A stretch of DNA of 64,000 nt from Gordionus sp. m RMFG-2023. Its lineage: Eukaryota; Nematomorpha; Gordioida; Chordodea; Parachordodidae. Positions within the stretch are counted from its first letter, which is position 1. Each line of letters starts with the position of its first letter. The DNA lies in the NCBI RefSeq assembly GCF_954871325.1, contig NC_088776.1, positions 62,210,954 through 62,274,953 on the forward strand, given 5' to 3'. This document shows positions 1 through 12,498 of the stretch, piece after piece. The notes beneath the pieces are model-generated. The model did no database searches. It was not told the DNA's origin and saw nothing but the letters and a program-made list of their open reading frames with translations. A program made the position numbers and the translations under genes.

Positions 1-870
1 ATTATGACAATTGTCACCTATCTTTGATACATCCTCACTTTTTAATTTAACATGTTTAGAATATATGTTTTTAGATATTTCCTTTAAAAAATTTGAAAAA
101 GTTCAAAAATAGCGATTATGACAATTGTCACCTATCTATGATACATCCTCACTGAATTTTTAATTTAACATGTTTAGAATATATATTTTTAGATATTTCC
201 TTTAAAAAAATTTGAAAAAGTTCAAAAATAGCGATTATGACAATTGTCACCTATTTATGATACATCCTCACTGAATTTTTAATTTAACATGTTTAGAATA
301 TATATTTTTAGATATTTCCTTTAAAAAAATTTGAAAAAATTCAAAAATAGCGATTATGACAATTGTCACCTATCTATGATACATCCTCACTGAATTTTTA
401 ATTTAACATGTTTAGAATATATATTTTTAGATATTTCCTTTAAAAAAATTTGAAAAAGTTCAAAAATAGCGATTATGACAATTGTCACCTATCTATGATA
501 CATCCTCACTGAATTTTTAATTTAACATGTTTAGAATATATATTTTTAGATATTTCCTTTAAAAAAATTTGAAAAAGTTCAAAAATAGCGATTATGACAA
601 TTGTCACCTATCTATGATACATCCTCACTGAATTTTTAATTTAACATGTTTAGAATATATATTTTTAGCAATTTGCTTTAAAAAAACTCAAAAAAGTTCA
701 AAAATAGCGATTATGACAATTACCACTTATCTATGGTACATCATCACTGAAATTTTGATTTAACATGTCTACAATATATATTTTTATCTATTTCATTTAA
801 AAAAGTTCAAAAATAACCATCATGACAAATGGCACTTTCTTTGGTACATCTTCACTTAAAAATTTTAAAA
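1..870. repeat. 119-bp tandem repeat array, about seven units
   Basis: Units begin with ATTATGACAATTGTCACC at about 1, 115, 234, 353, 472, 591 and 710, so the period is 119 bp after a slightly shorter first unit. Units 2 to 6 are almost identical. The last copies near 700-870 decay (ATGACAATTACC, then ATGACAAATGGC), which marks an array edge. The left side is cut by the window, so the array probably continues outside. Each unit carries the short palindrome TGACAATTGTCA. No coding potential is visible. Confidence 0.95.
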
Positions 871-1099
871 TATAACTATGATGAATAGTTAATCAGAGCA
901 TTATAATTTAAAGAAGCTTTAAGTAACTTTCCCGCCCATAATATTAATATATACTAAATGTTATTTGACTTTTCGTCGAAAAAAATGATCTAGATATTGG
1001 GTTAGGGGTAAAAGCAACCCTAACTTTAAGTCGTCTTTAAAAAAAAGATCCATATTTTATGTCTGATTGAATGAAACGACCCGATGTTTAAGTCTGAGT

Positions 1100-1432
1100 C
1101 AGAAAAACGACCCAAACTTTGAGTTGGAGTCGAAAAATACGATCTAAACTTCAAGTTTGAGTCGAAAAATACGATCTAAACTTCAAGTTTGAGTCGAAAA
1201 ATACAACCCAAATTTTGAGTCGGAGTCGTAAGAAACGACCCATATTTTGGGTCGAGGTCGTTTTTTTCGGCTTGGACTTGGGTCGGAGTCGAAAAAAACG
1301 ACCCATATTTTGGGTCGAAGTCGTTTTTTTCTGCTTGAACTCGGGTCGAAGTCGAAAAAACGACCCAAACATTGAGTCGGAGTCGAATAAAGCGACCCGA
1401 GCTTTGGGTCGGGGTCGCGACTCGCGGCGTTT
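1100..1432. repeat. Degenerate GTCG/CGAC-rich tandem repeat
   Basis: The words GAGTCGAAAAA, ACGACCCA and TTTGGGTCG recur at roughly 32-36 bp spacing. Two exact 32-bp units lie near 1130-1195, and a longer unit of about 65 bp, starting GTCGAGGTCG or GTCGAAGTCG, is repeated near 1253-1370. CGACCC and GGGTCG alternate, so both strands can form local hairpins. The stretch is much richer in G and C than its surroundings. Open frames of 61-100 codons on both strands here come from the repeat and are not genes. Confidence 0.85.
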
Positions 1433-1440
1433 TAACAACA

Positions 1441-1560
1441 CTAGTTATATGGCGTCCACTTTCTCTTAATAAAATCACATATTTTTATTTTACATGATAA
1501 ATTCAACATAAAATTGATAAATTTACATATATTTAAAAAAAAATTTAAAACCCGACTAAT
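1441..1560 (+). repeat. Dispersed repeat family A, partial copy
   Basis: Starts with GTTATATGGCGTC and runs through an AT-rich body (TTTTATTTTACAT, AAATTTA, ATATATTTAAAAAAAA) to AAAACCCGAC. The same order of words occurs at 24335-24450 on the same strand, and its complement occurs at 30240-30325. This is a dispersed repeat, probably a non-autonomous transposon with CCCGACTCG/GGCCTGA ends. Confidence 0.6.
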
Positions 1561-1669
1561 ATAAATATAATGAGACATTTTGATTTGTTGATACGTCAAA
1601 TAATACATATGATTTGAATTTTAATCTTATATGGGCGTGTTGAAAAGCATCAAATCTTAAAGTATAAAC

Positions 1670-2790
1670 ATGTATTATATTTAAAAAAAATTTTTTTTAC
1701 TTTAAAAATATACTTTAGGATTTCAAACACTAAATTTGAAAGTTTTAAAAGTTTTTGAACTAAAACTAATTTATTTAAAGAATCATATATCAATTCTATT
1801 ACAACGGGTGTGGTCGGCAAGCAGAATTAAAATCTAAATTAAGAAGATATTGTTTATTGCATTTTCATATTTTAATAAGCCAAAAAGAAATATATAGTTA
1901 AGTCTATTTAGTATAATTGTATTAATTTGTATCGCGCTATCTTTTTAGTCCCTCATACTTCATTCTCCACTCAGTTTCTCCATGCCATGCCCATAAAATC
2001 AAATAGAGCGTAATAGCTATGACATGTATTTCCATAATCAGGCTTGAATGATATATTCCTCATAATATAAATTTTTTTAAATTAAAAAATTAATTTCTTT
2101 AGATGAGAAATATAAATCCTTCAATTAATATCTATATTTTTTAAAAAAACGATAAACAATTTTTATTATATAAATCATTATTAACGAGCAGGGTATTGGT
2201 TCAAAAATTCTTATCGGGCGGAAGAGGGCAGGACCGGGTTTTGCAGACCTCTATTAGATGTGATAAATCTATATATTATAAAAACATGTCATTTTGTATT
2301 ATATAATATAAATGTGTTTACCTTTTTTATTTTAAATTATATAATAAAAATTGTTTATCTTTTTTTTTTAAAAATAGATATTAATTGAACGATTTATATT
2401 TCTCATCTAAAGAAATTAATTTTTTAATTTTAAAAAAATTTATATTATGAGGAATATATCATTCAAGCCTGATTATGGAAAGATACATGTCATAGCTATT
2501 ACGCTCTATTTGATTTTATGGGCATGCCATGGAGAAACTGAGTGGAGAATGAAGTATGATGGACTAAAAAGTTAGCACTATACAAATAAAAAATATTATA
2601 CTAAATAGACTTAACTATTTATTTCTTTTTGTCTTAGTAAAATATGAAAATGTAATAAACAATTTCTTCTTAATTTAGATTTTAATTCTGCTTTCACTCA
2701 TATAATTTAATTATTTGTCGAAATAGCTATATTACTCATATAATTATTAATTTTAATAACAGGTTTACAATTTAAATTATAAAAAAACTT
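1670..2790. mobile_element. Long inverted-repeat (foldback-like) element, copy 1
   Basis: Two arms of about 355 bp face each other: the left arm is about 1820-2175 and the right arm about 2335-2694. Words such as CATGCCATGCCCATAAAATC, CAGGCTTGAATGATATATTC and GATGAGAAATATAAAT in the left arm reappear as complements in the right. The spacer of about 160 bp contains a GC-rich block ending CGGGTTTTGCAGACCTCTA near 2253. That end resembles a hAT terminal repeat, reading TAGAGGTCTGCAAAAC on the other strand. Parts of the unit and its flanks recur at 52780-53700 in another order. No coding frame is present. Confidence 0.85.
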
Positions 2791-3349
2791 GGGCTTTGAG
2801 ACATACTTATTATATAAAAAAGATTTTGCACATCACTACTTTGGAACTATAGCTATAACTATAAATGATACACTTTCTGAATAACTCTTTTAATTAGTTT
2901 ATTATTTTGCTAGTAGGGGAAAAAAATGTAAGAAATAATAAGTTGATCTAAAAAAAGTGGGGGGCGGGGGATTGAACTAGATCTAAATATAGTGAGAAAA
3001 TAATTTATATTAAGGAGGGGAAAAAGCTATGAGGCCTTGTGCTGAACTCATCTTAGAAACGTCTATATAGATTCTTCTATAAAATGTTAAAGGCTATTTA
3101 TATTTAGCATGCACTTATAAAAAACAGAATAGAATCATCTAGTTTCAAAATCTGAATAGAATTGATCTATATCAAAATAAGTTTTTAAAAATTAGACTAG
3201 CCAGGATACCCTCAGGGAAGGAAAACCCTTAGCAATTAATAAAAAGTGCAGGAAAGAGCATTTCAAAGGGGGAGGAAGGGTGGGCCTAAAAGTTTGTTTT
3301 TAAACAGCCTAGTTTAGGTCGATTTCTAATCGGCCCGATATAGATTTTA
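2791..3349. other. Gene-free AT-rich stretch
   Basis: I find no open frame with recognisable protein content, no RNA gene and no clear repeat here. Short G runs occur near 2950-3020 and 3270. Confidence 0.5.
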
Positions 3350-3575
3350 GCCAAAATAGTCAGAGACCTGCAAAAGTACCATTAGCGAGGCCGGGCCAGG
3401 ATTTTTTTTTAAAATTTTTTCTTCCCGGCCCGTCCATCCCCGGTTTTTTAAAAATAAAAAACTTTTCACTCCTGGCTCGGATTTTTTTATAATATAAGAA
3501 TTTTCAGACCAGGCCTGGGTATAAAAAAATTTTTAGACACGGCCCGGGTATATTTAAAAAAAATTAAAATATGAA
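3350..3575. repeat. GC-rich CGGCCCGG dispersed repeat
   Basis: Blocks such as GAGGCCGGGCCAGG, CCCGGCCCGTCC, CCAGGCCTGGG and ACGGCCCGGGTAT are separated by runs of A and T. The left side begins near GAGACCTGCAAAAG, which resembles the TAGAGGTCTGCAAAAC end seen at 2253 and 53012. This looks like a member of a hAT-type MITE group. Exact ends are not visible. Confidence 0.5.
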
Positions 3576-6500
3576 CCCCCGTGTACCGAAGCTGGCATGT
3601 CCCTGAAAATGATATTGTGTATGCCATTTCCAAATTTGGCAAATTGAGGTCCAAACCTTTCTGCAATATATTAGCGTAATACGTTATTTTTCAATGAATA
3701 AGTTATTCGATTTTTATATTAATTTATTGATGGCACAGTTTTTTAAATCGAAAAAAACGCTATTTAAAAAATTTCAAATTTTTTTTTGCACAATGGAATT
3801 GGGGGGGGGCGGATGGGGGATAAAAAAAACTTATTAAAAAATATAAAAGTTAAACACCTCGCAAAAATTATTTTTAAACAAGAAAAAAAAAAGTAGTAAA
3901 ATTCTTCGTTTTTTTTACAAAAAATAAATAAAACAATCATTGTCAGCAAAATAAATACAAAATTTGATAAATTAACGATGACAAAATGTTATATCATTTT
4001 CTCAGAATATTATAACAATAATTTTAATATTATATTTTTATTAAAATAAAATTTAAAATTTCTATGAAGCATAAAATTTTTATTTTATTTAATCTATTTT
4101 TATTAGATCCTTTTAATCAAGAAGATATGTATTTATTAAACTAATAAAAAAAAATTGAGAATATGATTGCATAAAATTTAATTTCCCAAAAGTGGGTTTT
4201 AATATTATATGATAATTTATAATAAAATAAGATCACGAGCAAGTTTTTAGGCCAATTTTTAAAAATTAGACATTATATTTTAATTATAATTTATATTTTT
4301 CAAATCGAAAATATTAAAATTTCGATATAATTAATTTTAAAAAAATTTTACTAGTAAATTAATTTAAGTAAATATACTTATTTTCCATTTCCTTTTTAAT
4401 ATGTTTTATCTCATAGCTTGCTATTAAATTAGTCAATATTGTTTGACATCAAATTTTAAGAAGTGTATTTTCATATCTTAACTACTTAATATCGTTTAAA
4501 AATGGAAATATAATATTTGAGAGTCACCCATAAAATAGCTCTATTAGGAACGTTGTTGATCCCTGATATTGTGGCACTAGAATTTAAACTATGGTATCCA
4601 TAAAACCCTGTAGTAATTATATCTATCTCTCAATCTCATCATAACCGGTTCCTACTACCCCTCTCTTGATTTCTGACATTAAGATCACCATAGATGTTTC
4701 TCTATGGCATATGCACCCCCCACCACCCTTTCATATAAAAGTTATGCCAACTTTTAAATATCTTAACTTAGTATAGTTAAGTTTACACTAAATCTTACTC
4801 TTCAGAGCGTTATTAATGATTCCACGAGTATTTTTATATTTAAGATGGCCATTATATTTGGGTTTATTACTATATTTTTAGCGGCTTAAGCCAAATTTTG
4901 AACCAAGCATTTAGCCGAAAACTATAACTTTGACCTGGGCGTTTTTCTTAAAAAGATAGCAGCTCAAATTTTAAAGAAAATAATATAAATTATAACGCTT
5001 AATGTTAATAGATTTTTCCCGGAAGTCACCTGAAGATTGAGCTGAATTAGCTGACATTTAGCCATTACCCAACTATAGTATCCACCAAAGCATTTGAAGC
5101 CGTGGATTTATATAATAAAAAAATTCTCCCAAATGTTTATTTTAAATTTAATTTTTAGATAGATTTTAATTAAACAGTAATAAACCATTATTTATAAATT
5201 TATATTTTGAATTAAATTTTTTCATAACAATTGAAAGGTGTTTGGAGTTTAAAGCCCGGATTGCAGACCTCTGAATAAATTACTACTATATTCTAGCTAT
5301 ATATGCAATCATTAATAAGGCCGTGCTAATTATTTTAGCTATCCAGGGCGAAAATGATTTCGATAGCTCTTTAATAAACCCTAAATTAAGCTTAAATAAG
5401 CTTTATTTTGAAAAGAGGATTCACAAATAAAATTTATGCAATCTATTCATAGTAAAATATAAACAATCTGTAATAAATGATTTGATTTGGTATGTTAAGC
5501 ATAATTTGTGTAAATTGCCATCAGTAAATTAATTTGAAATTTGAATAACTAATCATTTATAATCACCTCATTTTAAATACAGGTGCTTGGGCGCTAAGTT
5601 AATCAGGAATAATGATTGAAGGTTCGGAATATTTTAATTTTAGATTTTCTACTAAAACCATTTAAAAGTTATTAAAAATACGATAGTAAAATGTATTTCA
5701 ACATGTTTAGAATCTTATCATATATATTTAACATATTTAGGATAACATAAATGTCGATTAATTTATATATATTAAAATTAAATTCAATCAAGTGTAAAAA
5801 GAATCAGCTGTTTATCATTTATTCATTTTTTTATTAAACAATAGAATTATTCGTTTATTGAAAATGAAATAAAAATGACATCTTTGTTAATCATCTCTCT
5901 AAATTCTGAGGTTTAGAAAGTAGACATAACTCGACATTAGTTTTAAATAATGAAGGTTACCGTTCCAATCATAATGGCCTTAGATGGATCGAGGATCGGA
6001 TCGATTGGCGGACAGCTATTATTTTACCATCTTTAGTCTAGACAGGTTTTTTAAACCACTTATTACAGCGTTTAGCATATAGAAATTTTATTTGTTACTA
6101 TGAGAGTTTTATTATATATTCACATCCCTATCCAAATAAAACGTTAAAATATTATCAAGTAAACACTCTATTACGTTTCACAAGCAATGAACATCTATCC
6201 CCTAAATATTAACAAATCAAAGATCTTGTGACAAGAAATGAAGAGACGCATGTTTCTATTTTATTAAGTCAATTCACTTTATCATGAACTCCTGGCTATT
6301 AAAAAGAATAGGTGAACTACATCATGTCTCTTGGATTTAAATCTGATAACACCTATATGAACGAGAATATTACCATTTATTTAGAATAAACCATCCTTAA
6401 TAATTATTTCATAATGTACATATATGTAATATAATATTTTAATATGAAAGAAATAAATTTATTTATTAAAAAACGAAAAATATTAAACCGATCATTTTAC

Positions 6501-6939
6501 CGTGTCTTTTATCTGAACCGCTTTGTGAGTAACATTTTAGTATGGATCCAAAACTAGATTTATATAAAAAAAATAGTTTGTGAATCTTTAAATCGTTTTC
6601 ATCCCTCTAAATTGTGTGGTCTGATGAGAACATTAGGAAGGATTGTTATCAATACGATCCTGAGGCAAGATTTGATTTTTTGATCCCGGCTTAGGGTACA
6701 AGTGGGCTAAGAAAAATTTGATCTACCCTCTAAATATCATAAAAAAAAATATATTTTGAATTACTCTTAATTTTTTTAAAAATTGTACTTTTAAATATAT
6801 AAATAGATTTTTTATACAAATTAAAATAGAAAAAAAATAATTAATTAAGAATTAGTCTGAAAATCATAGAAAAATAATATAAAAATTGAGAAATTCCAAA
6901 ATCTTGGATATGTTTCCATATATATATAAAAACATACAA
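3576..6939. other. Gene-free AT-rich stretch with one hAT-like end
   Basis: No convincing gene. The open frame at 3764-3949 on the minus strand is low-complexity Phe/Lys/Ile. CCGGATTGCAGACCTCTG at 5256-5273 matches the hAT-like right end found at 2253 and 53012, so a decayed short transposon probably lies to its left. A poly-G run of about 10 lies near 3800. Confidence 0.5.
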
Positions 6940-7610
6940 ATTAAATTTTAACAAAACTTCAAAATTTAAATTTTTAAAAGGTGTAAATGTAATGGTAGAG
7001 GATAGAGGGTTTTTAAAAATATTCAAAATTAACGATTCAATTATCGAAGGACTGGTTCAACAACACTCCTATACAATTATAATGAAGATCTCTGCTAACT
7101 TTGACAATTTGGAAACCGAGAAAATAGTGGAAATTTTATAAAATTATAAATATATAAAATAAATAAATTTACTAATGAAGAAAGAAAGAAAGAAGGAAAG
7201 AAAGAAAGAAAAAAGGAAAAAGGAAAAAAAAAGAAAGAAAGAAAAAAGGAAAAAAAAAGAAAGAAAGAAAAAAGGAAAAAAAAAGAAAGAAAGAAAAAAG
7301 GAAAAAGGAAAAAAAAAGAAAGAAAGAAAAAGAAAGAAAGAAATTTATTTTATTAATGAATTATATTTCAAGGTTGAAAATAGGAATATAATCAAGTTTA
7401 GATTTCCATGCGATTACAACACTTACCATATTTACTTCTATTTGAAAAGCCCCATCCTTTTGCATGCGCGTCAAATAGCATACTCTTATGTGAAAAACGT
7501 CGGTAAATTTATAGAAATAAATACTATAAAAATTATTGATGAAATATTTTTTTAAGAAAGTGTGAACATCTTTAATCATTTTATTTCAAAATATGTCTAT
7601 ATATTTAGTC
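6940..7610 (+). repeat. Dispersed repeat family C, copy 1
   Basis: Sequence around 6950-7100 and 7375-7610 is similar to 53750-54260. Shared words include AAATTTTTAAAAGG, CTATACAATTATAATGAA, TCTGCTAAC, ACACTTAC and ATATTTACTTCTA. A third copy lies in reverse orientation at about 50170-50440. In this copy the middle is expanded by the A/G microsatellite. No coding region is credible. Confidence 0.7.
7175..7346 (+). repeat. A/G-only microsatellite (GAAA/GAAAAA mixture)
   Basis: About 170 bases of pure purine, made of GAAA, GGAAA and GAAAAAA units. It creates a Lys/Glu/Arg-only open frame (7175-7555) that has no other sign of being a gene. It sits inside repeat family C; the related copy at 53980-54010 has only a short A/G-rich stretch in its place. 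Confidence 0.9.
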
Positions 7611-8599
7611 TTTACAGTGTATTCGATATGGATTGACATAATTAATCGCTTATTTTAATCTTTCTGGATATCATTGAACTATATACCTTAGCGCTTTTAT
7701 AAAAAAAAAATATATATTTATCGATAAATAAGTTTATAATAATGTATATATACTTTTATATTTAGATTACTACTTATCAAAAATAGGTAATTTTTATTTA
7801 TAAATCTTTTTAATTTTTACATATTATTAAATTTTTATTGCGATTTCTCTACTTATCCCATTCAAAAAAAAACGGAAAATTTCCAAATTGTAACAATGAA
7901 TTTTCAATTGAGGTCCATACTGATTATATGAGAGTGGCCATTTCTTTTGAAATAAAGCAATTGGTCAAATAGTCTTTCTATTTTTGCTATATTTATTTTA
8001 AAAATGCGTTTATTTTTAAATTTAAACTTAAATAATTAAACAAATATTTTTTTTTTATTTTAGCACCTCATCTTACATTTATTCATAGGTTCTCGATAAA
8101 ACCCTATCGATTAGAGAATAAGACCTGAAGCTGTTGATTCCCCAATAATAAGGGCTGACATGTTTTTTATAGGCTTATGATACCTATTTTCATATACCAT
8201 TTTAATAACGTTAAAAAATCATATATATTTCTTTCAGCTACTTCAGACGCTCAATAATTTTAATATTAACAGACTAATCTGAATAATTAAAACATCTTCT
8301 GAATCCCAGAAGTATAGGCTATTTGAAATAATTAATAGGATATATAAATATTATTTTCAATATATAATTTTTCAATCATTAGAAATAAATATAAAAAAAA
8401 TTATTGCAATCTTTCTCAGTTTTAATGGTAATGATTCATTTTATTTTTAAACCACATTTATTCAAAGATACTACAACTCTAATTGTCTACCTATTTATGT
8501 AATTTTATTCCAATTTTTGCTGATTATGCCTTATTATTTTTTATGTTTACTAAACATATTGAAGTATTAAACTAAAATGTATATGTTTTAAGCAGCTTC
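7611..8599. other. Gene-free AT-rich stretch
   Basis: No open frame of interest, no RNA gene and no clear repeat recognised. Confidence 0.5.
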
Positions 8600-8815
8600 A
8601 GAAATGAACGGCTCCTTTTGTGCCGATTTTTAAAAACGGTTAACTCAATATTTTAGCCAGAGGAATATCGTTATAATTTCGAGATTTCGATAATAAATGT
8701 CCGAACTTTTACTCCTTCTACAAACATAATCAGGCTTGGGTAATATTATTCTGGATGAAATATTGAGTTAGCCGTTTTTAAAAATGGGCTCAAAACTAGC
8801 AGTTTAACAACACTA
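8600..8815. mobile_element. MITE family B (hAT-like), copy 1
   Basis: Terminal inverted repeats of about 55 bp. The inner part reads AACGGTTAACTCAATATTTT on the left and AAATATTGAGTTAGCCG on the right. The right end is AGTTTAACAACACTA, reading TAGTGTTGTTAAAC outward on the other strand. Length is about 215 bp and no protein is encoded. The TAGTG start fits hAT ends. I could not confirm an 8-bp target duplication. Confidence 0.8.
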
Positions 8816-10270
8816 TTTTTACTATTTTTTAAACTTATAATAGTTTTAAAAATTAAGTATTATAAAATAATATATATCAAGTAAATAAATTTTGGCACAG
8901 GAATGTTGATAATTTTTGCATAAAATTTAAATTTTTATCTTGAAAAAAAAAATTTTTAATCCTAGAAAATAAGGGGGATAACGCTTAATTTTTATGATAA
9001 CCCTATTTCTTTTAATTTTTTTTAAAATTTCTACTCCTTTATTTTCAATTTTCAAATAATAAATAATATAATGTATTAAAAAAAAACGAAAATATTTTAA
9101 ACCTTTCTCCTAGAAAAGTTGAATTATAACAAAGAGACTTCAAATCTTGTAATTTTCAATTTCTCGTTACCTTTCCATCATATGATTCAAACTTACAGGA
9201 TGAAGCTATTGACAATCACAAAAAATAACGTAACAAGGAAATTAAGAAAATTTAAAAAGGTAACTAACAAATAAATTTACATATACTCTAAATTTAGATA
9301 TCATGTCTTCACTAATAAATTTTAGGATATTTACCATAAAAATCATATGATAAACATTTCCTTCCATTATTCCTTCCATATATAAGATACCCTGTTCTTC
9401 AGTTGGGTAAGTCAGAAACTCTGACACCCATACGATTCTCCTCCCTACCCTCACACCACCACTTTTATTTTTACTCCTTTAAAAATTTTTATCTTCCTTG
9501 GCGAATTAAAGATAAATTTTTCACACTATAATTTTTTATGTAAAGTAGTGCTTTCTACCTCTTTATACGATATTTTGTCTTGGTTTGCGTAAGTGTCCAT
9601 ATTATTACACCAAGAAACTTTCTAAATAAAAAAGGGTCTACAATTTGACTACATTTCTGTTTTCTTATAATTTCTATATTTCCATTATAAAATTTAAGAT
9701 TATAAATATTTAAAAAAAAATGAAAATGTCTTATTTATCCTTTTTATTTATAAAAAAAAATTTATTCTTTATTTTCATTTAAATCTTACAACTTAAAATT
9801 TTGACAATTTTTTTTAAACAAATATTTTTGAATTTATTAATAATTGGAAATAATTATTTAAGTTTATTAATGATGTGAATTTTTATTTCCCGGTTAAAAG
9901 AAAAGTTTAATTTATTTTCAAAATAAGTTCAAGAATTTTCCCTTCAAATACAATTTCGAACAAAACGGTATATACAAATTGAGTTTTCAGTTTAAGATAT
10001 GCAAAACATGGTCTGATGAGACTATTCAACATATCAAAATAGGTATGGAACTTTTATAAAATATATTTATCTAAACTTCAGTTTAATTTATTATAATTTT
10101 AACTCAATTATTTAGAAGTATTTTATTATTACTTATTGAAATAAGAATAATCAATAATTTCAGAATAAATTAGTAATAAAACTAGTTTATTTTCCTTATT
10201 TTTTTATATTCCTACAATTAGTAAAAAAAAACAATGATGATATTTTAATCATTAATTAAGATTAAACTTA
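8816..10270. other. Gene-free AT-rich stretch
   Basis: The 70-codon minus-strand frame at 9242-9454 has an ordinary-looking composition, but I found no family motif, splice site or neighbour to support it. Nothing else is recognised. Confidence 0.4.
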
Positions 10271-10491
10271 CTGTTGTTATACAGCTCGATTTAAGCCGAT
10301 TTTAAAAACGGCTAACTCAATATTTTATCCTAAAGAAACTATAATCTAAGCCTCGAGATATCGTTAACAGATGTTTAAACTTTTATGACACTTATCAGCA
10401 AAATCTTATGACTTTTCAGAATACTTTTCCCTAATTAAATATTGAGTTAGCCGTTTTTAAAAATCGGGTCAAAATGAGCCGTTTAACAACA
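10271..10491. mobile_element. MITE family B (hAT-like), copy 2
   Basis: The best-preserved copy. The left end is GTTGTTATACAGCTCG, then AAAAACGGCTAACTCAATAT. The right end is ATTGAGTTAGCCGTTTTTAA, then GAGCCGTTTAACAAC. Length is about 220 bp, with long inverted repeats and no coding capacity. Confidence 0.85.
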
Positions 10492-11603
10492 TTAGTTAAA
10501 CTAATATATCATATGTTTTTTTATTTAAAAACATAATTTATTTAGATAATAAGCCACTCAATAATTATTACGGTAAACTACTTTTATTTAAAATTTGTAT
10601 TCAAATATTTATATTTTATTAACCTTTGATTTATTTTTAAACTTATATATCTGCAAAAATTGATAAATATAAGATATTCTATTGAATTAAACCCCCTCTT
10701 AATCTCTTTAGAATAGATCGTAAGAGGACCGATGATGCTAATCTAAATAGGTGGAGAAATGGGGAAATCTTTACTCGAGATTTTATGTAGATATTTTTAT
10801 CCCAAATGTAAATATCGATACCTTCTAACAAGAGGTTGCCAAAATAACTAAGTAATCCAAACTAATAGGGCAATAATCTTTTATCCAAGTTATTGCTGCA
10901 TTGTTGGCCCCATTCAACTAAAAGGACTAGTATTTCTTTGTTCTATATTAAAAATAAAACTCATTACAAAAAATCCCTGGAGATTTATCACTAAGTATAA
11001 ATAAAAACTTCTGATACATTTCTTCCTAACTTTTTTATATTTACCCTCTATTTATAATTATTAAATATTTCAAATTTTTATTTTTTTTAAACTAAGAAAA
11101 TTAATTTTTTTAAAATAAAATATTGTCATTTGCAAATTAACGAAAATGTAACGCTAGTTTTTTTTGAATAACATCTATCATCACAAGATATTCTACGTAT
11201 CAATAAAATCAATATTGTGATAGATATATAAATAAACTATATTAGTACATTAGGCATTTATGAATTTTAAAAGAATTTACTCACAATTTTAAATATTTAA
11301 GCATCAATGTATTATATATATATATAATTTACTCCTGCAATCTCAAGGTTTTGTTAGAGGACCAAATAATTTTGCCAATACATTATTATTTTTGGCAAAA
11401 TATTCTTTTTAAATATATAAAATCTACTTATTTACCCGCACACCAATCAATTACGATAATTTGATTTTTTTTAAAATAATAATAGATTAAATATCAATAA
11501 GTTGAATGATATTTTAAATAGTTATAATTAAATAAAAGTTTAAAACACAGGCTAATCCTTTTTAGTACTCATTAAACTAAAAAAACAAATTTTTTTCCCA
11601 CTA
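10492..11603. other. Gene-free AT-rich stretch before the LTR element
   Basis: No recognisable gene. ACTA at 11600-11603 is the left half of a possible 4-bp target duplication of the neighbouring LTR element. Confidence 0.45.
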
Positions 11604-11787
11604 TTATAGTCAAAACAATAGATTCTTTATTATAAAATTGTTTCCTATATCTAGTCTTTTATAATTATGTCATTTAACTACTACGAATATGCAATTACAT
11701 TGACCTCCATAAGATAATATAAAATGTAAGAAATATATAATTCAAATAGCGTAACCTTTAAAAATATATATAAACATTCAAATATAA
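11604..11787 (-). repeat. LTR, downstream copy of the gypsy-type element
   Basis: Begins TTATAGTCAAAAC and ends CAAATATAA on the plus strand, matching 15239-15417. It is preceded on the minus strand by the polypurine tract at about 11790-11805. Confidence 0.85.
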
Positions 11788-11808
11788 AATATCTTCTTTC
11801 CCACCAAG

Positions 11809-12303
11809 TTAAGATCGTCTATCAATCTTTTTATTACCAAGTTCAAGTTCATCTATTAATCTTTTTGTTGGCTTTCGTTCCCTTGTTGGATAACGCGGTT
11901 GCCTTCCTTTTTGACTTGGTTCAATTGGTATTATTGATTTGGTTTCGTCTGGTTCTTCCCTTATTCGTAGTTGATCTGCGTGTTTTCGTACTATTTTATC
12001 TTTTTCTTCTACGTTATACGAGAATTTTGCTTGTTGATTTATTAATTTTCCTTCATGCCATCCTTTTTCAAGTGGATTTTTTATCCAAACTAATTCGTTT
12101 TCTCCAAAATCTCTACGTATGCCTTTGTTTAACTGGTCGTGTTTTACTACAAAGGTTTCAAATTTTTCAGTAATTGATGGTTTCACCCAGTCTAATAAAG
12201 TATTTAGTCTTCTCCCCATAAATAGTTTGGCAGGTATTCGGCCCGTTGAGGAATGTTTGGAATTTGCATTTTTCCCCATCATTTGTTTGTTCTCTATTAG
12301 CAA
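11809..12303 (-). pseudogene. Integrase C-terminal part, gypsy-type pol fossil
   Basis: The translated stretch carries GRIPAKLFMGRRLNTLLD, then VWIKNPLEKGWHEGKLI and HADQLRIRE. This is the usual order at the end of a Ty3/gypsy integrase: the tail of the catalytic core, an SH3-like DNA-binding part and the HADQLR motif. It belongs to the element spanning 11604-15417 and is not a host gene. Confidence 0.85.
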
Positions 12304-12498
12304 AATACTGATTTTTTATAGTTTGTATGCATCTATCAACTAATACATTACTTCTCGGATGGTATGGTGTAGTTTTTATGTGTTGTATATTCTTATTTTT
12401 GCACCTTTGTAAAATTCATTTGAAATGAATTGTGGACCATTATCTGTGACAATTTGACGTGGCACCATATTGTGTAAGCCATTTTTCTAATCTATTTA

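Noticed and set aside
1-870. CRISPR-like array
   Set aside because: The units are contiguous 119-bp repeats without spacers, in an animal genome.
7175-7555. 126-codon Lys/Glu/Arg open frame
   Set aside because: It is the translation of a purine-only microsatellite followed by repeat family C sequence. There is no family motif and no sign of selection.
9242-9454. 70-codon minus-strand gene
   Set aside because: No known motif, splice site or conserved neighbour. Frames of this length are expected by chance in 64 kb.
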